Shown here in pieces: positions 36,874 through 46,932 of a stretch of 64,000 nt of DNA. The DNA is from an uncultured Paracoccaceae bacterium (lineage in GTDB: Bacteria > Pseudomonadota > Alphaproteobacteria > Rhodobacterales > Rhodobacteraceae). The translations under genes were made by a program, and so were the position numbers. The stretch covers positions 62,001 to 126,000 of the forward strand of contig CANMVA010000002.1 in NCBI GenBank assembly GCA_947501355.1, in the 5' to 3' direction. A model generated the notes under the pieces. The model was not told the DNA's origin and made no database searches. It saw nothing but the letters and a program-made list of their open reading frames with translations. Position 1 is the stretch's first letter, and every line of letters begins with the position of its first letter.

Positions 36874-38436
36874 ATGGACGACGCACGCGCCGAGCCATCC
36901 GTAGATATCGCTCAATCCGAAGATTGGGGGCCATTCGGTCGCCCGCTTTTTGAAGATCCGTCCGCCCGCGCGCTCAGCCGTGTCGGCGTGGTGGATGTCG
37001 GCTCGAACTCGGTGCGTCTGGTCGTGTTTGACGGCGCGGCCCGGTCGCCCGCCTATTTTTACAACGAAAAGATCATGTGCGCGCTGGGGGCGGGTCTGTC
37101 TGACACCGGCCATCTGAACCCCGAAGGTCGGGTGCGGGCGTTGTCAGCCATCAAGCGTTTCCAACGTCTTGCCGAAGGCATGGGTATCACACCGCTGACG
37201 GCCGTCGCCACCGCCGCCGTCCGGGAGGCCAGCGACGGCCCTGAGTTTCGCGCCGAAGTTGAACGAGACACCGGCCTGCGCCTCTGGGTCATTGATGGCG
37301 AAGAAGAGGCGCGCCTCTCTGCCCAGGGCGTGTTGCTGGGCTGGCCCGGCAGCTACGGTCTGGTCTGCGATATCGGTGGCTCGTCGATGGAGCTTGCCAC
37401 CCTTTGGGAGGGCCGCGTCGGCAAGCGCGTCACCTCCCCCCTCGGTCCGTTGAAGCTGAAGGACATCAAGGGCGGCAAGAAAGGCGTGAAAACCCATATC
37501 AAAGAGGTCATGACCGGCCTGAAGGACGAGATCGACTGGACCAACCAGCGCCTGTTCCTCGTCGGCGGCTCGTGGCGTGCCATTGCCCGACTGGATATGG
37601 AACGGCGCGGCTACCCGCTTCACGTTCTGCACGAATACCGAATGACCGCGAAATCCATGCGTGAAACCGTCAAATGGATCGCCGATCAGGACCTGGAAGA
37701 GCTACGCTCTCGTGTCGGGATTTCATCGGCCCGCATGTCGCTGATCCCGCTGGCCTCGCTTGTGTTGAAGGAACTGGTGCGCCAGTTCAAACCCCGCGAT
37801 ATCGCCGTCTCAAGCTACGGCATCCGCGAAGGGATGCTGTATGAACAGATGCCTCAACGCCTGCGCGACCGCGATCCGTTGATCGAGGCCTGCCGCTTTG
37901 CCGAGGCCAAAGACGCCCGTTTGCCCGGTTTTGGCAAGACGCTGCACACCTTCATCAGCCCGCTTTTCCGTGCCGCGAACCCGCAGCGCAAGCGCATCAT
38001 CAAGGCCGCCTGCCTGCTCCATGATGTGAGTTGGCGCGCCCATCCCGATTACCGGGCCGAAGTCACATTCGACAACGCGACCCGCGCCAATCTGGGCGGG
38101 TTAAAGCATTCCGAACGTGTCTTCTTGGGGCTGTCCTTGCTGCACCGCTACCGCAACAAGCGCGAGGGTACCCGTTTTGAAGAGCTGTGTGAGCTGCTGA
38201 CGGAGAAAGAGCAACTCGAGGCCGAAATTCTTGGGAAAGCCATGCGCTTCGGCGCCATGCTGTGGCTGCAACCAGGCGGCCAGATGGGTGAATTGCGCTG
38301 GTTTCCGAAAAAGAAACTGCTTGAGCTGATCCTGACGAAAGACGCCGTGGCGCTTTACGGCGAAGTGGCCGAGGCGCGCTTTAATTCGCTGGCCGCCTCG
38401 CTGGAAGCGGAAACGAAAGTGCGCGTCGCGCGTTAA
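36874..38436 (+). CDS. ppx: Exopolyphosphatase (Ppx/GppA family)
   Basis: A 520-residue actin-fold phosphatase hydrolysing terminal phosphate from polyphosphate or pppGpp. Phosphate loops are VVDVGSNSVRLVVFDG near 39-54 and VCDIGGSSMELATLW near 164-178; GIREGMLYEQ matches the family and the C-terminus holds an HD-like region (ACLLHDVSWRAHPDYRAE). It forms the ppk1-ppx pair for synthesis and breakdown of polyphosphate. Confidence 0.93.
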   Translation: MDDARAEPSVDIAQSEDWGPFGRPLFEDPSARALSRVGVVDVGSNSVRLVVFDGAARSPAYFYNEKIMCALGAGLSDTGHLNPEGRVRALSAIKRFQRLAEGMGITPLTAVATAAVREASDGPEFRAEVERDTGLRLWVIDGEEEARLSAQGVLLGWPGSYGLVCDIGGSSMELATLWEGRVGKRVTSPLGPLKLKDIKGGKKGVKTHIKEVMTGLKDEIDWTNQRLFLVGGSWRAIARLDMERRGYPLHVLHEYRMTAKSMRETVKWIADQDLEELRSRVGISSARMSLIPLASLVLKELVRQFKPRDIAVSSYGIREGMLYEQMPQRLRDRDPLIEACRFAEAKDARLPGFGKTLHTFISPLFRAANPQRKRIIKAACLLHDVSWRAHPDYRAEVTFDNATRANLGGLKHSERVFLGLSLLHRYRNKREGTRFEELCELLTEKEQLEAEILGKAMRFGAMLWLQPGGQMGELRWFPKKKLLELILTKDAVALYGEVAEARFNSLAASLEAETKVRVAR

Positions 38437-38780
38437 ATTTCGATCTCGCCTTCCTGCAATGGCTCGGGCTTCCGGCGAATGATGATATCGCCATTGTCGA
38501 GCATCTCGGGCGCTTCATAATTGCTGAAATCATCGACCATCTCGGCCAAGTCGGCCAGTGCAGGCCCCATCTTGGACATCAAATCGCGAAACTTCGGCTC
38601 CAGCTCGCGGGTCATGTTTTCCAACTCATCCAAGCGAGGCTGCATCTCTTGCATCAGCCCCTCAAACAGCATCTGCGCCCCACGTTCCATCAGGCTCAAA
38701 CCCTCCTCCACCTCGCTGTCCTGGGCGACAGCAGGGGTCAGGGTCAAAGAAAGGGCTAAGGCAGCTGCGATCTGTTTCAT
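38433..38780 (-). CDS. Small secreted protein of unknown function
   Basis: A 115-residue protein with a signal peptide (AAALALSLTLTPAVA) and an acidic helical mature part (LFEGLMQEMQPRLDELENM, then MGPALADLAEMVDDF), ending in GDIIIRRKPEPLQEGEIEI. Such proteins are common in Rhodobacterales and sometimes mislabelled as ATPases. It overlaps the ppx stop by 4 nt in convergent orientation. Confidence 0.7.
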   Translation of the reverse strand: MKQIAAALALSLTLTPAVAQDSEVEEGLSLMERGAQMLFEGLMQEMQPRLDELENMTRELEPKFRDLMSKMGPALADLAEMVDDFSNYEAPEMLDNGDIIIRRKPEPLQEGEIEI

Positions 38781-38816
38781 GCCCTTAACATAGGCGAAAA
38801 CCGCGACGATTTTAAG

Positions 38817-39818
38817 TCAAAGCTGCAAATCGACCGTAACCGGGAAATGATCCGACGCGATCAATAATGCCTCGCGCAACTCAGGCATATGAAAGCAACC
38901 TGCATCCTCGAACGGGTGCCAGATGCGCCAGCGCGGATTGGTCTTGCGGATATCGGCTGAGACCATGATGTAGTCCAGCAAAGCCTGTAAATATCTGTTT
39001 TCATACGCAAGAAAGAACCGGGACGAGGTTGGCACCGCCCCGATCCGCTGCGTCAGGGCGGCGCGCGCATGGGGGTCAAAAAGCGCGCTGTCGCCCTCCC
39101 CCAAGACAATCTCGACGCTGGAGCGGCCAAAGAGTTTTTCATACTCGTCCAGCCCCGGACCATCGTTGAAGTCCCCCAGCACGATCAGCGGGTCGCCCGC
39201 CTCCAGATGTTGCGTCACCCGCCCGCGCAGCCAGATGCACTGCGCCAGTTGCTTGCGCCGGTTCGCGATCGAGATGCGCATCACCTCATCAGGCGTCCGC
39301 GCGCCATGGGGCGCTTTGGACTTCGCATGCACCCCGATCATCCGAAAAGCAAAGCCCGACGCCGCCTCCACCGCGACCTCCGAGGGTGGTTTCGAGAAGG
39401 ACACAACCTCCGCTGCCGCGTCGATATCCAAATCAATCGCGAACTCCGTGTCAAACGCAGGCGCTGCATCGCTCGCCAGCGGATCATGCCGCGCGCTCAG
39501 TACATCCGGGTCATAGAGAAGGGTAATCTCCTGCTGCGTGTCATTGGCAAAGCCCATCAGAGCCACCCGCGCCCGCAAATCAAACTGTGCAGCAAAGCCT
39601 TCCAATGCGCGCACGCCGTCACGCTGACGGTTCGTGTCCGGCGCTTCGATCACCATGATCGCATCGGCATCCAGCGCGCGAAACACCTGCCCCACGGCCT
39701 GCGTTTGCTGTGCTTTCGTCACGTTCCGGCGCGACGACCAGCTGGTGCTGCCGATCAGCGCACCTGAATCGTCAAACAGGCTGTTGAACCACTCCACATT
39801 ATAGGTCGCGATCCGCAT
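38817..39818 (-). CDS. Endonuclease/exonuclease/phosphatase-family protein
   Basis: A 333-residue soluble protein with the EEP fold: RIATYNVEWFNSLF (Asn/Glu), MVIEAPDTN, MIGVHAKSK, LIVLGDFNDGPGLDEYEKLF (Asp/Asn) and IASDHFPVTVDLQL (the final Asp-His pair). It hydrolyses phosphodiester or phosphate ester bonds with a divalent metal. It lacks a signal peptide. Its start overlaps the stop of the DjlA-like gene. Confidence 0.85.
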   Translation of the reverse strand: MRIATYNVEWFNSLFDDSGALIGSTSWSSRRNVTKAQQTQAVGQVFRALDADAIMVIEAPDTNRQRDGVRALEGFAAQFDLRARVALMGFANDTQQEITLLYDPDVLSARHDPLASDAAPAFDTEFAIDLDIDAAAEVVSFSKPPSEVAVEAASGFAFRMIGVHAKSKAPHGARTPDEVMRISIANRRKQLAQCIWLRGRVTQHLEAGDPLIVLGDFNDGPGLDEYEKLFGRSSVEIVLGEGDSALFDPHARAALTQRIGAVPTSSRFFLAYENRYLQALLDYIMVSADIRKTNPRWRIWHPFEDAGCFHMPELREALLIASDHFPVTVDLQL

Positions 39819-40492
39819 CAGCTGGCCGAAATCGTTTCCCAGGCGCGGTTGATTGCGATCATGCGTTTTTCGGCCATGCGGATCGCTTCCTCCGGCACGC
39901 CGCGCGCCATCATCCGGTCAGGATGCGTCTCGCGCACCTTGTCACGCCAGGCTTTACGGATTTCGTCTATCGGCGCGTCCGATGCCACGCCCAACACCTC
40001 GTAAGGGTCCGGTTCCGCATCCGGCACAAACCGCGTGCGCACGCCTTTGAAATCCCGCTCGGACATGCCGAAAATATCGGCCACCTGTTGAAGGAACTGA
40101 TCCTCGTTCGGGTGATATTCGCCATCCGCCATGGCGATATGAAACAGCCCTTCGATCAGATCGGTCAGCGTATCGCCATCATCGCCAAACATGCGTTTGA
40201 TGCGCACCGCATAATCCTCAAACCCCGCAACATCTTGCCGGGCAAGGTTAAAAACCTTGGCAGCATTCGCCTCTTCCTCGCGCGGGATGGTGAACACTTC
40301 ACGAAAGGCGGTGACCTCGTCGCGGGTCACCAGGCCGTCGGCCTTGGCCATTTTGGCGCCCAGGGCGATCACCGCAATGGCGAAGGCCACGCTCCGCTCC
40401 GGCGGGCTGCGCAACGTGTCAAAAACAGCCGACAGACCCTCGCCCGAAGCGAGGGCCGAAAGCGCGTCACCGATGCGGGTCCAAATCGACAT
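39818..40492 (-). CDS. TerB-DnaJ co-chaperone (DjlA-like)
   Basis: A 224-residue protein with an N-terminal TerB-like helical domain (AIAVIALGAKMAKADGLVTR, DEVTAFREVF) and a C-terminal J domain (DPYEVLGVASDAPIDEIRKA, RDKVRETHPDRM) with the HPD that stimulates Hsp70/DnaK. Unlike enteric DjlA it shows no clear transmembrane helix. It overlaps the EEP gene (TGATG). Confidence 0.85.
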   Translation of the reverse strand: MSIWTRIGDALSALASGEGLSAVFDTLRSPPERSVAFAIAVIALGAKMAKADGLVTRDEVTAFREVFTIPREEEANAAKVFNLARQDVAGFEDYAVRIKRMFGDDGDTLTDLIEGLFHIAMADGEYHPNEDQFLQQVADIFGMSERDFKGVRTRFVPDAEPDPYEVLGVASDAPIDEIRKAWRDKVRETHPDRMMARGVPEEAIRMAEKRMIAINRAWETISAS

Positions 40493-40534
40493 GGGCGCAG
40501 GATATCCCCTCGGCGCGGGGATGTCAGTGCGGCG

Positions 40535-41020
40535 TTAGAGCATCTTCTGCATCAGCACCAGATCGAACCAGCGGTTGAACTTGAAGCCAACCTCGCGCAG
40601 CGTCGCGACCTCCGCGTAGCCCAAAGCTGCGTGGAATTTGACCGCGTTGGGATTTTCGCCACTGACGCCTGCGAACATCGAATGAAAGCCTTGCGCTTTG
40701 GCATCAGCTTCCAGGGCCGCCATCAAAGCCCGCCCCACACCTTGTCCGCGCGTGTCCGGGCCAAGAATGATCGAATGCTCCGCCGTGCGGGCATACCCGA
40801 CGCCGCCGCGAAATTGCCCATAGGTTCCAAGGCCTTGGAGGGTATCGCCCTCGGCGACCAAGAACGCATAGCCCTGCGCAGTTTTCTCTTGGATCATCGC
40901 CCGCACGTCATCCGGCGTCTTCACGACCGCGTTGAACGTGATGCCGGTGTCGCGGATCACCGGGTTCCAGATGGCGCAGATCGCATCGGCATCCTGCGCG
41001 GTCGCCGGGCGGATTTTCAT
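40535..41020 (-). CDS. GNAT acetyltransferase (phosphinothricin acetyltransferase-like)
   Basis: A 161-residue GNAT protein. MKIRPATAQDADAICAIWNP is typical of PAT-like enzymes; acetyl-CoA binding motif GPDTRGQGVGRALMAAL is near 90-106, followed by GENPNAVKFHAALGY. The ATG overlaps the stop of the VOC gene by ATGA. It probably acetylates an amine or amino-acid analogue. Confidence 0.87.
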   Translation of the reverse strand: MKIRPATAQDADAICAIWNPVIRDTGITFNAVVKTPDDVRAMIQEKTAQGYAFLVAEGDTLQGLGTYGQFRGGVGYARTAEHSIILGPDTRGQGVGRALMAALEADAKAQGFHSMFAGVSGENPNAVKFHAALGYAEVATLREVGFKFNRWFDLVLMQKML

Positions 41021-41631
41021 GTAAGCACCCGCGTGCCATGGGGCGTCGCAATCTCTGCCGTTAACCGCTTTTGCACGCTTTCGACAAAGGAGACACGCGA
41101 ATCTGCGAAACGATCCGCCAACGCGGCGGTCACGTCCGCGATCCGGGGGTGAGCGATCTCCAGATGGGTCAGGCGGCATCCCCGCTCCGGCAAACGTTTG
41201 GCCGGATGCGCATCGCCCTCCCATGCGATCACAGCGGGAAACGCGCCGTCACAGGGCAGTTTACCATTCGCAGGCACCGCCATCTGCCAGCGCAAATCGC
41301 CGCGTTCCAGGGCAACCGGGTCCCCCACCCCATCCGGCAATTCCGCCAGAGCCGCAGCCAGATCCGACGTCTGCACGATCCAGTTCGTCACCCGCGTCGG
41401 GCCGTCGAAATTGTCCATATCGAACCACCTCGATGCCGCTGGCGATGGCGCATCGGGATCAATCGCGATGACCTCCATATAGATATCGCCCAATCCCAGC
41501 AGCCGGTTATGGGTGCCGAAATGAGCATGCTGACCGCCTGCGTCCAAATGCAGTCCCAACGCTTCTTCCACCTCAGCGACGCCGTCTTCCAACCACGTGG
41601 TCGTGATCGCGAAGTGATCGAGTGTCAGCAC
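41017..41631 (-). CDS. VOC/glyoxalase-like protein
   Basis: A 204-residue protein of the Glyoxalase_3-like group. TLDHFAITTTWLEDGVAEVE and GTHNRLLGLGDIYMEVIAID are metal-binding-like strands; ERGCRLTHLEIAHPRI begins a second module. GTG 41631 is chosen as start because GAGG lies 9 nt upstream and the gene begins 5 nt after scpA. The function is unknown. Confidence 0.75.
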   Translation of the reverse strand: MLTLDHFAITTTWLEDGVAEVEEALGLHLDAGGQHAHFGTHNRLLGLGDIYMEVIAIDPDAPSPAASRWFDMDNFDGPTRVTNWIVQTSDLAAALAELPDGVGDPVALERGDLRWQMAVPANGKLPCDGAFPAVIAWEGDAHPAKRLPERGCRLTHLEIAHPRIADVTAALADRFADSRVSFVESVQKRLTAEIATPHGTRVLT

Positions 41632-41635
41632 CCGC

Positions 41636-43777
41636 CTAGCCTCGCGCCTCACGGATCAGCCGCAGGATATCCTGCGCCGCTTCAGGGATATTCGTTCCTG
41701 GTCCAAAGATCGCCTTCACACCAGATTTATACAGGAAATCATAGTCTTGCTGCGGAATGACGCCGCCGCAAATGACGATGATATCGCCTGCCCCTGCCGC
41801 CTCCAACGCGGCCACCAGCTTGGGCGCCAGCGTCTTGTGGCCCGCCGCTTGAGAGCTGATGCCGATCACGTGCACGTCGTTGTCAACTGCGTCCTGCGCG
41901 GCTTCATCAGGGGTCTGGAACAAGGGGCCCACATCTACATCAAAACCGATATCGGCAAAGGCCGTCGCAATCACTTTCGCGCCGCGGTCGTGTCCGTCCT
42001 GGCCCATCTTCACGACCAGCATCCGAGGGCGGCGGCCCTCATCTTCGGCGAAATCCTCAACCGATTTCTGGATCGCGGCGAACCCTTCGTCGCCTTCATA
42101 GGCCGCGCCATACACACCCGCGAGGGTTTTCACTTCGGCGCGGTGCCGGCCGAATACTTTTTCCATCGCCATGCTGATCTCTCCTACCGATGCCCGTGCG
42201 CGCGCGGCCTCGACCGCGCCTTCCAACAGATTACCGCCCTCGGACGCGCGGCGTTCCAGTTCCGCCAAGGCCGCGTCGCAGGCCGCCTGATCGCGGATGC
42301 TGCGGATATGCTCCAGCCGAGCCACCTGGCCTTCGCGCACCTTTGCGTTGTCGATATCGAGGATGTCGATCTCGTCTTCCTTCTCAAGCCGGTATTTGTT
42401 GACGCCGACGATCACATCCTCACCCCGGTCGATCAGAGCCTGACGACGGGCGGCGGATTCCTCGATCCGCAGCTTGGGCATGCCGGAGTTCACGGCCTTG
42501 GTCATGCCGCCCATTTCTTCAACTTCCTCGATCAGCTTCCACGCTTCCTCGGCCAGCTCATGGGTCAGACTTTCGACATAGTAGCTGCCAGCCAGCGGGT
42601 CGACGACATTGGTGACACCGGTTTCTTCCTGCAAAATCAATTGCGTATTGCGCGCGATGCGGGCGGAGAATTCGGTGGGCAGGGCAATCGCCTCGTCCAG
42701 AGCATTGGTGTGCAGTGACTGCGTGCCGCCCAACGCCGCGGCCATCGCCTCATAAGCGGTGCGCACGACGTTGTTGTAAGGGTCCTGTTCCTGCAACGAC
42801 ACGCCTGAGGTCTGGCAGTGCGTGCGCAACATCATCGAGCGTTCGTTTTTGGGCTCAAACTCCGACATGATCCGGTGCCAGAGCAGACGTGCTGCGCGCA
42901 GCTTGGCCGCCTCCATGAAGAAGTTCATGCCGATGGCGAAGAAGAACGAAAGACGGCCCGCGAACTTGTCGACATCCATGCCCCGATCAATTGCGGCGCG
43001 CACATATTCGCGCCCGTCTGCCAGCGTATAGGCCAGCTCCTGCACAAGGTTCGCGCCGGCTTCCTGCATGTGGTAGCCGGAGATCGAGATCGAGTTGAAC
43101 TTCGGCATCTCGTTCGAGGTGTATTCGATGATGTCAGCAATAATCCGCATCGACGGCTCAGGCGGATAAACATAGGTGTTGCGGACCATGAATTCCTTCA
43201 GAATGTCGTTCTGAATCGTGCCCGCGAGCACACTACGATCATGGCCCTGCTCTTCCCCAGTCACGATGAAATTCGCAAGGATTGGGATCACCGCCCCGTT
43301 CATCGTCATCGAGACGGAGACCTTGTCCAACGGAATACCGTCAAAGAGGATCTTCATATCCTCGACGCTATCAATCGCCACACCCGCCTTACCGACATCG
43401 CCTTCCACACGCGGGTGGTCGCTGTCATAGCCCCGGTGCGTCGCCAAATCGAACGCCACCGAGACACCTTGCTGACCCGCCGCCAGCGCCTTGCGGTAAA
43501 ACGCGTTGCTTTCCTCGGCGGTGGAGAAGCCCGCATATTGCCGGATCGTCCAGGGGCGGCCCGCATACATCGTGGCTTTGACGCCGCGCGTGAACGGTTG
43601 CTCCCCGGGCAGAGAGCCCAGATGGCCGACGCCTTCAAGATCCTCGTTCGTATAGACCGGCTTGACCTTGATGCCTTCCAGCGTGTCCCAGGTCAGATCC
43701 TCCACGGGACGCCCGCGGAGTTCCTTTTCGGCAATTTCAGCCCACTTGGCGTGGGGCTTTGCTGTCTTGTCCGTCAT
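41636..43777 (-). CDS. scpA: Methylmalonyl-CoA mutase
   Basis: A 713-residue adenosylcobalamin enzyme isomerising methylmalonyl-CoA and succinyl-CoA, the last step of propionyl-CoA assimilation. The N-terminal barrel has [39 protein letters not shown] and the C-terminal B12 domain has [20 protein letters not shown] near 593 (DxHxxG). It is single-chain, not a split enzyme. GAGGA lies 7 nt before the ATG. pccA and pccB are nearby. Confidence 0.96.
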   Translation of the reverse strand: MTDKTAKPHAKWAEIAEKELRGRPVEDLTWDTLEGIKVKPVYTNEDLEGVGHLGSLPGEQPFTRGVKATMYAGRPWTIRQYAGFSTAEESNAFYRKALAAGQQGVSVAFDLATHRGYDSDHPRVEGDVGKAGVAIDSVEDMKILFDGIPLDKVSVSMTMNGAVIPILANFIVTGEEQGHDRSVLAGTIQNDILKEFMVRNTYVYPPEPSMRIIADIIEYTSNEMPKFNSISISGYHMQEAGANLVQELAYTLADGREYVRAAIDRGMDVDKFAGRLSFFFAIGMNFFMEAAKLRAARLLWHRIMSEFEPKNERSMMLRTHCQTSGVSLQEQDPYNNVVRTAYEAMAAALGGTQSLHTNALDEAIALPTEFSARIARNTQLILQEETGVTNVVDPLAGSYYVESLTHELAEEAWKLIEEVEEMGGMTKAVNSGMPKLRIEESAARRQALIDRGEDVIVGVNKYRLEKEDEIDILDIDNAKVREGQVARLEHIRSIRDQAACDAALAELERRASEGGNLLEGAVEAARARASVGEISMAMEKVFGRHRAEVKTLAGVYGAAYEGDEGFAAIQKSVEDFAEDEGRRPRMLVVKMGQDGHDRGAKVIATAFADIGFDVDVGPLFQTPDEAAQDAVDNDVHVIGISSQAAGHKTLAPKLVAALEAAGAGDIIVICGGVIPQQDYDFLYKSGVKAIFGPGTNIPEAAQDILRLIREARG

Positions 43778-44726
43778 CGAATTGTCCTCGTGTTGGGCTT
43801 GCGCGCCGCTCTGCGGCGGCGTCGGCAAGCCATTGATCTTCCTCATTTATCTCTGTCATATCGGGGTTTTGAACGAAACTTGCACAGCCGTCCGCCCCGT
43901 TTTTGAGCCAGCGGATATCGCTGGCATATTGTGCACGCAACGCCATGCGCTGCGTCCCGTCAAAAGGCATCCACCGCTCCGCCTTGCCGGAAAAAAGCGG
44001 CAGCGCCTCGTCCTCCCCGCGCTCGGCGACAAGCGCGCGCAAATCAGCATCGGTGCGGCCTTTGTGATGCCAGGCGCGTGCCCCTTTCAGCGGCAGGGGA
44101 GCATCCGTGCCCGTCATCAGGCGCAATTGCTTTTCAGGCTGGCCAACAACCGCCTCGAACGGCCAGATGACCAGATGTGCTGCGGGAAAGGCATCCGACA
44201 ACTCCGTCACAAGGTGCCGCCAGCGGCGCGGCTGTGTGACCAGACGGTCCAACTGGCCCTTCATCGGCACCGAATGGCCCGCCGCCACCGCGAACCCCAG
44301 ACTAGAGGCCCAGTATTCGTCATAACTGCGCACCGCCAGCACGATCCGCGTGCATTTCTCCGCAAAAGCCCCGCGAAACCGGTCCATCCGGGCGGCGAGG
44401 TTGGGGTAAAGCCTTTCGTGCCGCAGATTGTTGCGCATCGCGCCGATCATGTTCTCTTCTGACACAATCAGGTGCTCAACCCCCAGTTTCTCCATCCGGT
44501 CGGTCTCCATGCGGATCAAGCCACAAGCCCGTTGCGCGCGTCTGAACCCGTCCGGCGTGACCCGATCAGGGCGCCCCAAAAGCCCGCTCATCATGCCATT
44601 GCGCAACCGTTTCGGGCGCCACGAGACAATGCCCCGCCGCTTGAGCGCCTGCTCATTCTGCGCCAGATAGCTTTGAAATGTGGTGGTCCCCGTGCGGTGG
44701 GAGCCAAGATGCAAGATCACATCCAT
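43737..44726 (-). CDS. Sulfotransferase-like P-loop protein
   Basis: A 329-residue protein beginning [20 protein letters not shown], where GSHRTGTTT resembles the 5'-phosphosulfate loop of sulfotransferases. [10 protein letters not shown]-like [20 protein letters not shown] is the second conserved region (3'-phosphate-binding Arg/Ser). Its 3' end overlaps the start of scpA by 41 nt on the same strand. Target probably a polysaccharide or lipid; unproven. Confidence 0.65.
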   Translation of the reverse strand: MDVILHLGSHRTGTTTFQSYLAQNEQALKRRGIVSWRPKRLRNGMMSGLLGRPDRVTPDGFRRAQRACGLIRMETDRMEKLGVEHLIVSEENMIGAMRNNLRHERLYPNLAARMDRFRGAFAEKCTRIVLAVRSYDEYWASSLGFAVAAGHSVPMKGQLDRLVTQPRRWRHLVTELSDAFPAAHLVIWPFEAVVGQPEKQLRLMTGTDAPLPLKGARAWHHKGRTDADLRALVAERGEDEALPLFSGKAERWMPFDGTQRMALRAQYASDIRWLKNGADGCASFVQNPDMTEINEEDQWLADAAAERRASPTRGQFDDGQDSKAPRQVG

Positions 44727-44903
44727 GAGGGCGCATGCCTTATGGTAAAGGGCGGCCCAGACCGCCGGTCGCAGTTGATACTGCACCTCCATTACCAGCG
44801 CCCCCCTAAGCATCGGGTTAACCTTGGGGCAGCTTTAAACATCACATTTGATCTATTCGTTTTTTGCGCCAAAGCCCCTATATCCCGTTGAGAAGGAGCG
44901 CCC

Positions 44904-45380
44904 ATGAAAACACTTGCCTCTCTGGTGCTTAGCGTCGGGCTGATTGTCCCCGCCTTTGCCGAGGACACAGCCTCGACCATGTCTGTGCCGTCGCCGCTTG
45001 AAGCCTGGCAGGCGGACCCGACCGTCATTTTCAACGGCGCAGACGTTAACATTGACGATTTCAAATGGATCGCACGCCCGGTGGTGGTTTTCGCCACGTC
45101 GCCCGCAGACCCGCGTTTTGCAGAACAGATGGAGCTGTTGGCTGACCGGGTCGAAGAATTGGTGGTTCGGGATGTGGTTGTCATCGTGGATACCGATGAC
45201 GAGACACTCTCAGACCTGCGCCGCAAGCTGCGCCCACGCGATTTCATGATGGTTCTGATCGGCAAGGATGGCGGCGTCAAGCTGCGCAAGCCGTTCCCAT
45301 ATGACGTGCGAGAGCTGACCCGAAGCATCGACAAGATGCCGCTGCGGCAACAGGAAATCCGGGAAAGACGGGGCAGTTGA
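44904..45380 (+). CDS. Secreted DUF4174 protein
   Basis: A 158-residue protein with signal peptide (LASLVLSVGLIVPAFA) and a thioredoxin-like DUF4174 domain without the CxxC pair: RPVVVFATSPADPRF, LVVRDVVVIVDTDDETLS, and DFMMVLIGKDGGVKLRKPFP. AAGGAG lies 7 nt upstream. It is periplasmic with unknown function. It is opposite to and converges with the GT-C-like gene. Confidence 0.8.
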   Translation: MKTLASLVLSVGLIVPAFAEDTASTMSVPSPLEAWQADPTVIFNGADVNIDDFKWIARPVVVFATSPADPRFAEQMELLADRVEELVVRDVVVIVDTDDETLSDLRRKLRPRDFMMVLIGKDGGVKLRKPFPYDVRELTRSIDKMPLRQQEIRERRGS

Positions 45381-45384
45381 GCCA

Positions 45385-46932
45385 TCAGCTACCCCCTCCG
45401 AACCCATCCATGAAATAAATGCCGGTGCCGTCGGGCAGCTTTGGCGCGAAGGCGATCAGGGCTTGCTCGATCATGGCGGCATGTTCTGGGTCCGTCGCGT
45501 AGACCCCCACGAACGGTGCACCAAGAAAGCCGCGGGCAAGGTCCAGACGGAACTCCGCCACGCGGACCCAATCGGCCCCGACAGCGCCCGCCAGCCAGTC
45601 CTCAGTGTCATAGATCAGCGCGACGGGTACGTCCCGTGCCTCTGTCAGCGCGTCCGCCCAACCGGGGGTGGGATTGAAGATCCGCGTCTGGCGCGCCTCA
45701 TGAGAGGCCAGCCCCCACAGATCCAGTACGTAATTGGGGTTGCGCCACGCGACCCAGCCCAGATCGTTCACCGCCACATCGGTCTGCAGATGCTCTTTGA
45801 CAAAGCGCGAGGTCTGCGCCTGCTGCAAGTGAATGGCGCGCGGGTTGAAACGGTATTCTTCCCACGCGTGGGGCATGTAATTGGCCCCGGCACCTGCGAG
45901 CAAGACGACCGGCAGCATCGCCGTTAACCGCGATCCCGCGCCTTGGGCCAGCACCAAAGCACCAGCGGCCAGCGCCATCAGAATGTAGTTCTCATAACGC
46001 TCCATCCAGCCGATTTGGCCAAAGAAAAGATGCGCCACCCCCGCCGCCGCAAGCCCCAAAGCCACCCAGCGCCGCGTGCCGGTTGCCGCACTCGCCAAAG
46101 CGCCCAGCACGGCAATCAGGCCCAGCATCAACAGGCCGGGAACTTCCAGCAAGTTCAATCGAAACGTCCCGATCGTCCGCGCAAGACGTCCGACATCCGC
46201 ATCCTCGGCGCCCACCAGTTTGGCCTGCACCGAATTGGGCAGCGGGTCGAGGCCCACCGACGTCAGATACCATACGAAAAGCGCAATCGGCGCGATCGCC
46301 AAAGCTGTCGCCAAAGCCCCCACCGCGATCCGTCCCGAGACCACCAGCACGCCTGCCCCAACCAGCGCAAGCGCAAGCCCCTCCAGCCGCAGCGCCGGGG
46401 CGAGCAGAATACCCGCCAGCAAGACCCATGAGACACGCTTTTCATCGGCCAGCACGAAAAGCCCATACACAATCGCGAGCGAGGCCGCGGCATGTAGGGC
46501 ATGCTCCATCCCCGTCATCGCGGCCCCTGCCGTGTTCAGCGCCACAGGCCCCAACAGCGCCAGCAGCCCGCCCATCGCCCCACGATAGCCTGCATGGGCG
46601 ATCAGACGGCCCCACAAAAGGCCCACAGCCGCCAAGCCGACGATGTTCCAGATCAGCGGCAACCAGCGCTGCGTATCCGTCCCGGCAAAGGGCGTCAGCA
46701 ACAGCGGATACAGCGGCGAGGAACCGGGTGAGGTATACTCGCCCGCATTCACACCATAGCCTCCGCGCGCGATCTGCTCGGCGATGGCAAGGTGGATATA
46801 GACGTCGTCCAGCGGATACTCGAAAACCCCGTGCGACCACGCCAATCCCCGCGCCTGAAGCACGGCAAACCACACCGCCACACCCAACAGGGCAAGCAGC
46901 GGATACAGGATATGAGACCGGTCCGAGATCAC
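45385..46932 (-). CDS. GT-C-like polytopic membrane protein
   Basis: A 515-residue protein with about ten transmembrane helices. PLDDVYIHLAIAEQIARGGY near 40-59 has the acidic pair expected in the first extracytoplasmic loop of GT-C glycosyltransferases, followed by YTSPGSSPLYPLLLTPF. It could transfer a sugar from a polyprenyl carrier. Its GTG start overlaps the pccA stop by 4 nt (GTGA), an unexpected coupling. Substrate unknown. Confidence 0.7.
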   Translation of the reverse strand: MISDRSHILYPLLALLGVAVWFAVLQARGLAWSHGVFEYPLDDVYIHLAIAEQIARGGYGVNAGEYTSPGSSPLYPLLLTPFAGTDTQRWLPLIWNIVGLAAVGLLWGRLIAHAGYRGAMGGLLALLGPVALNTAGAAMTGMEHALHAAASLAIVYGLFVLADEKRVSWVLLAGILLAPALRLEGLALALVGAGVLVVSGRIAVGALATALAIAPIALFVWYLTSVGLDPLPNSVQAKLVGAEDADVGRLARTIGTFRLNLLEVPGLLMLGLIAVLGALASAATGTRRWVALGLAAAGVAHLFFGQIGWMERYENYILMALAAGALVLAQGAGSRLTAMLPVVLLAGAGANYMPHAWEEYRFNPRAIHLQQAQTSRFVKEHLQTDVAVNDLGWVAWRNPNYVLDLWGLASHEARQTRIFNPTPGWADALTEARDVPVALIYDTEDWLAGAVGADWVRVAEFRLDLARGFLGAPFVGVYATDPEHAAMIEQALIAFAPKLPDGTGIYFMDGFGGGS

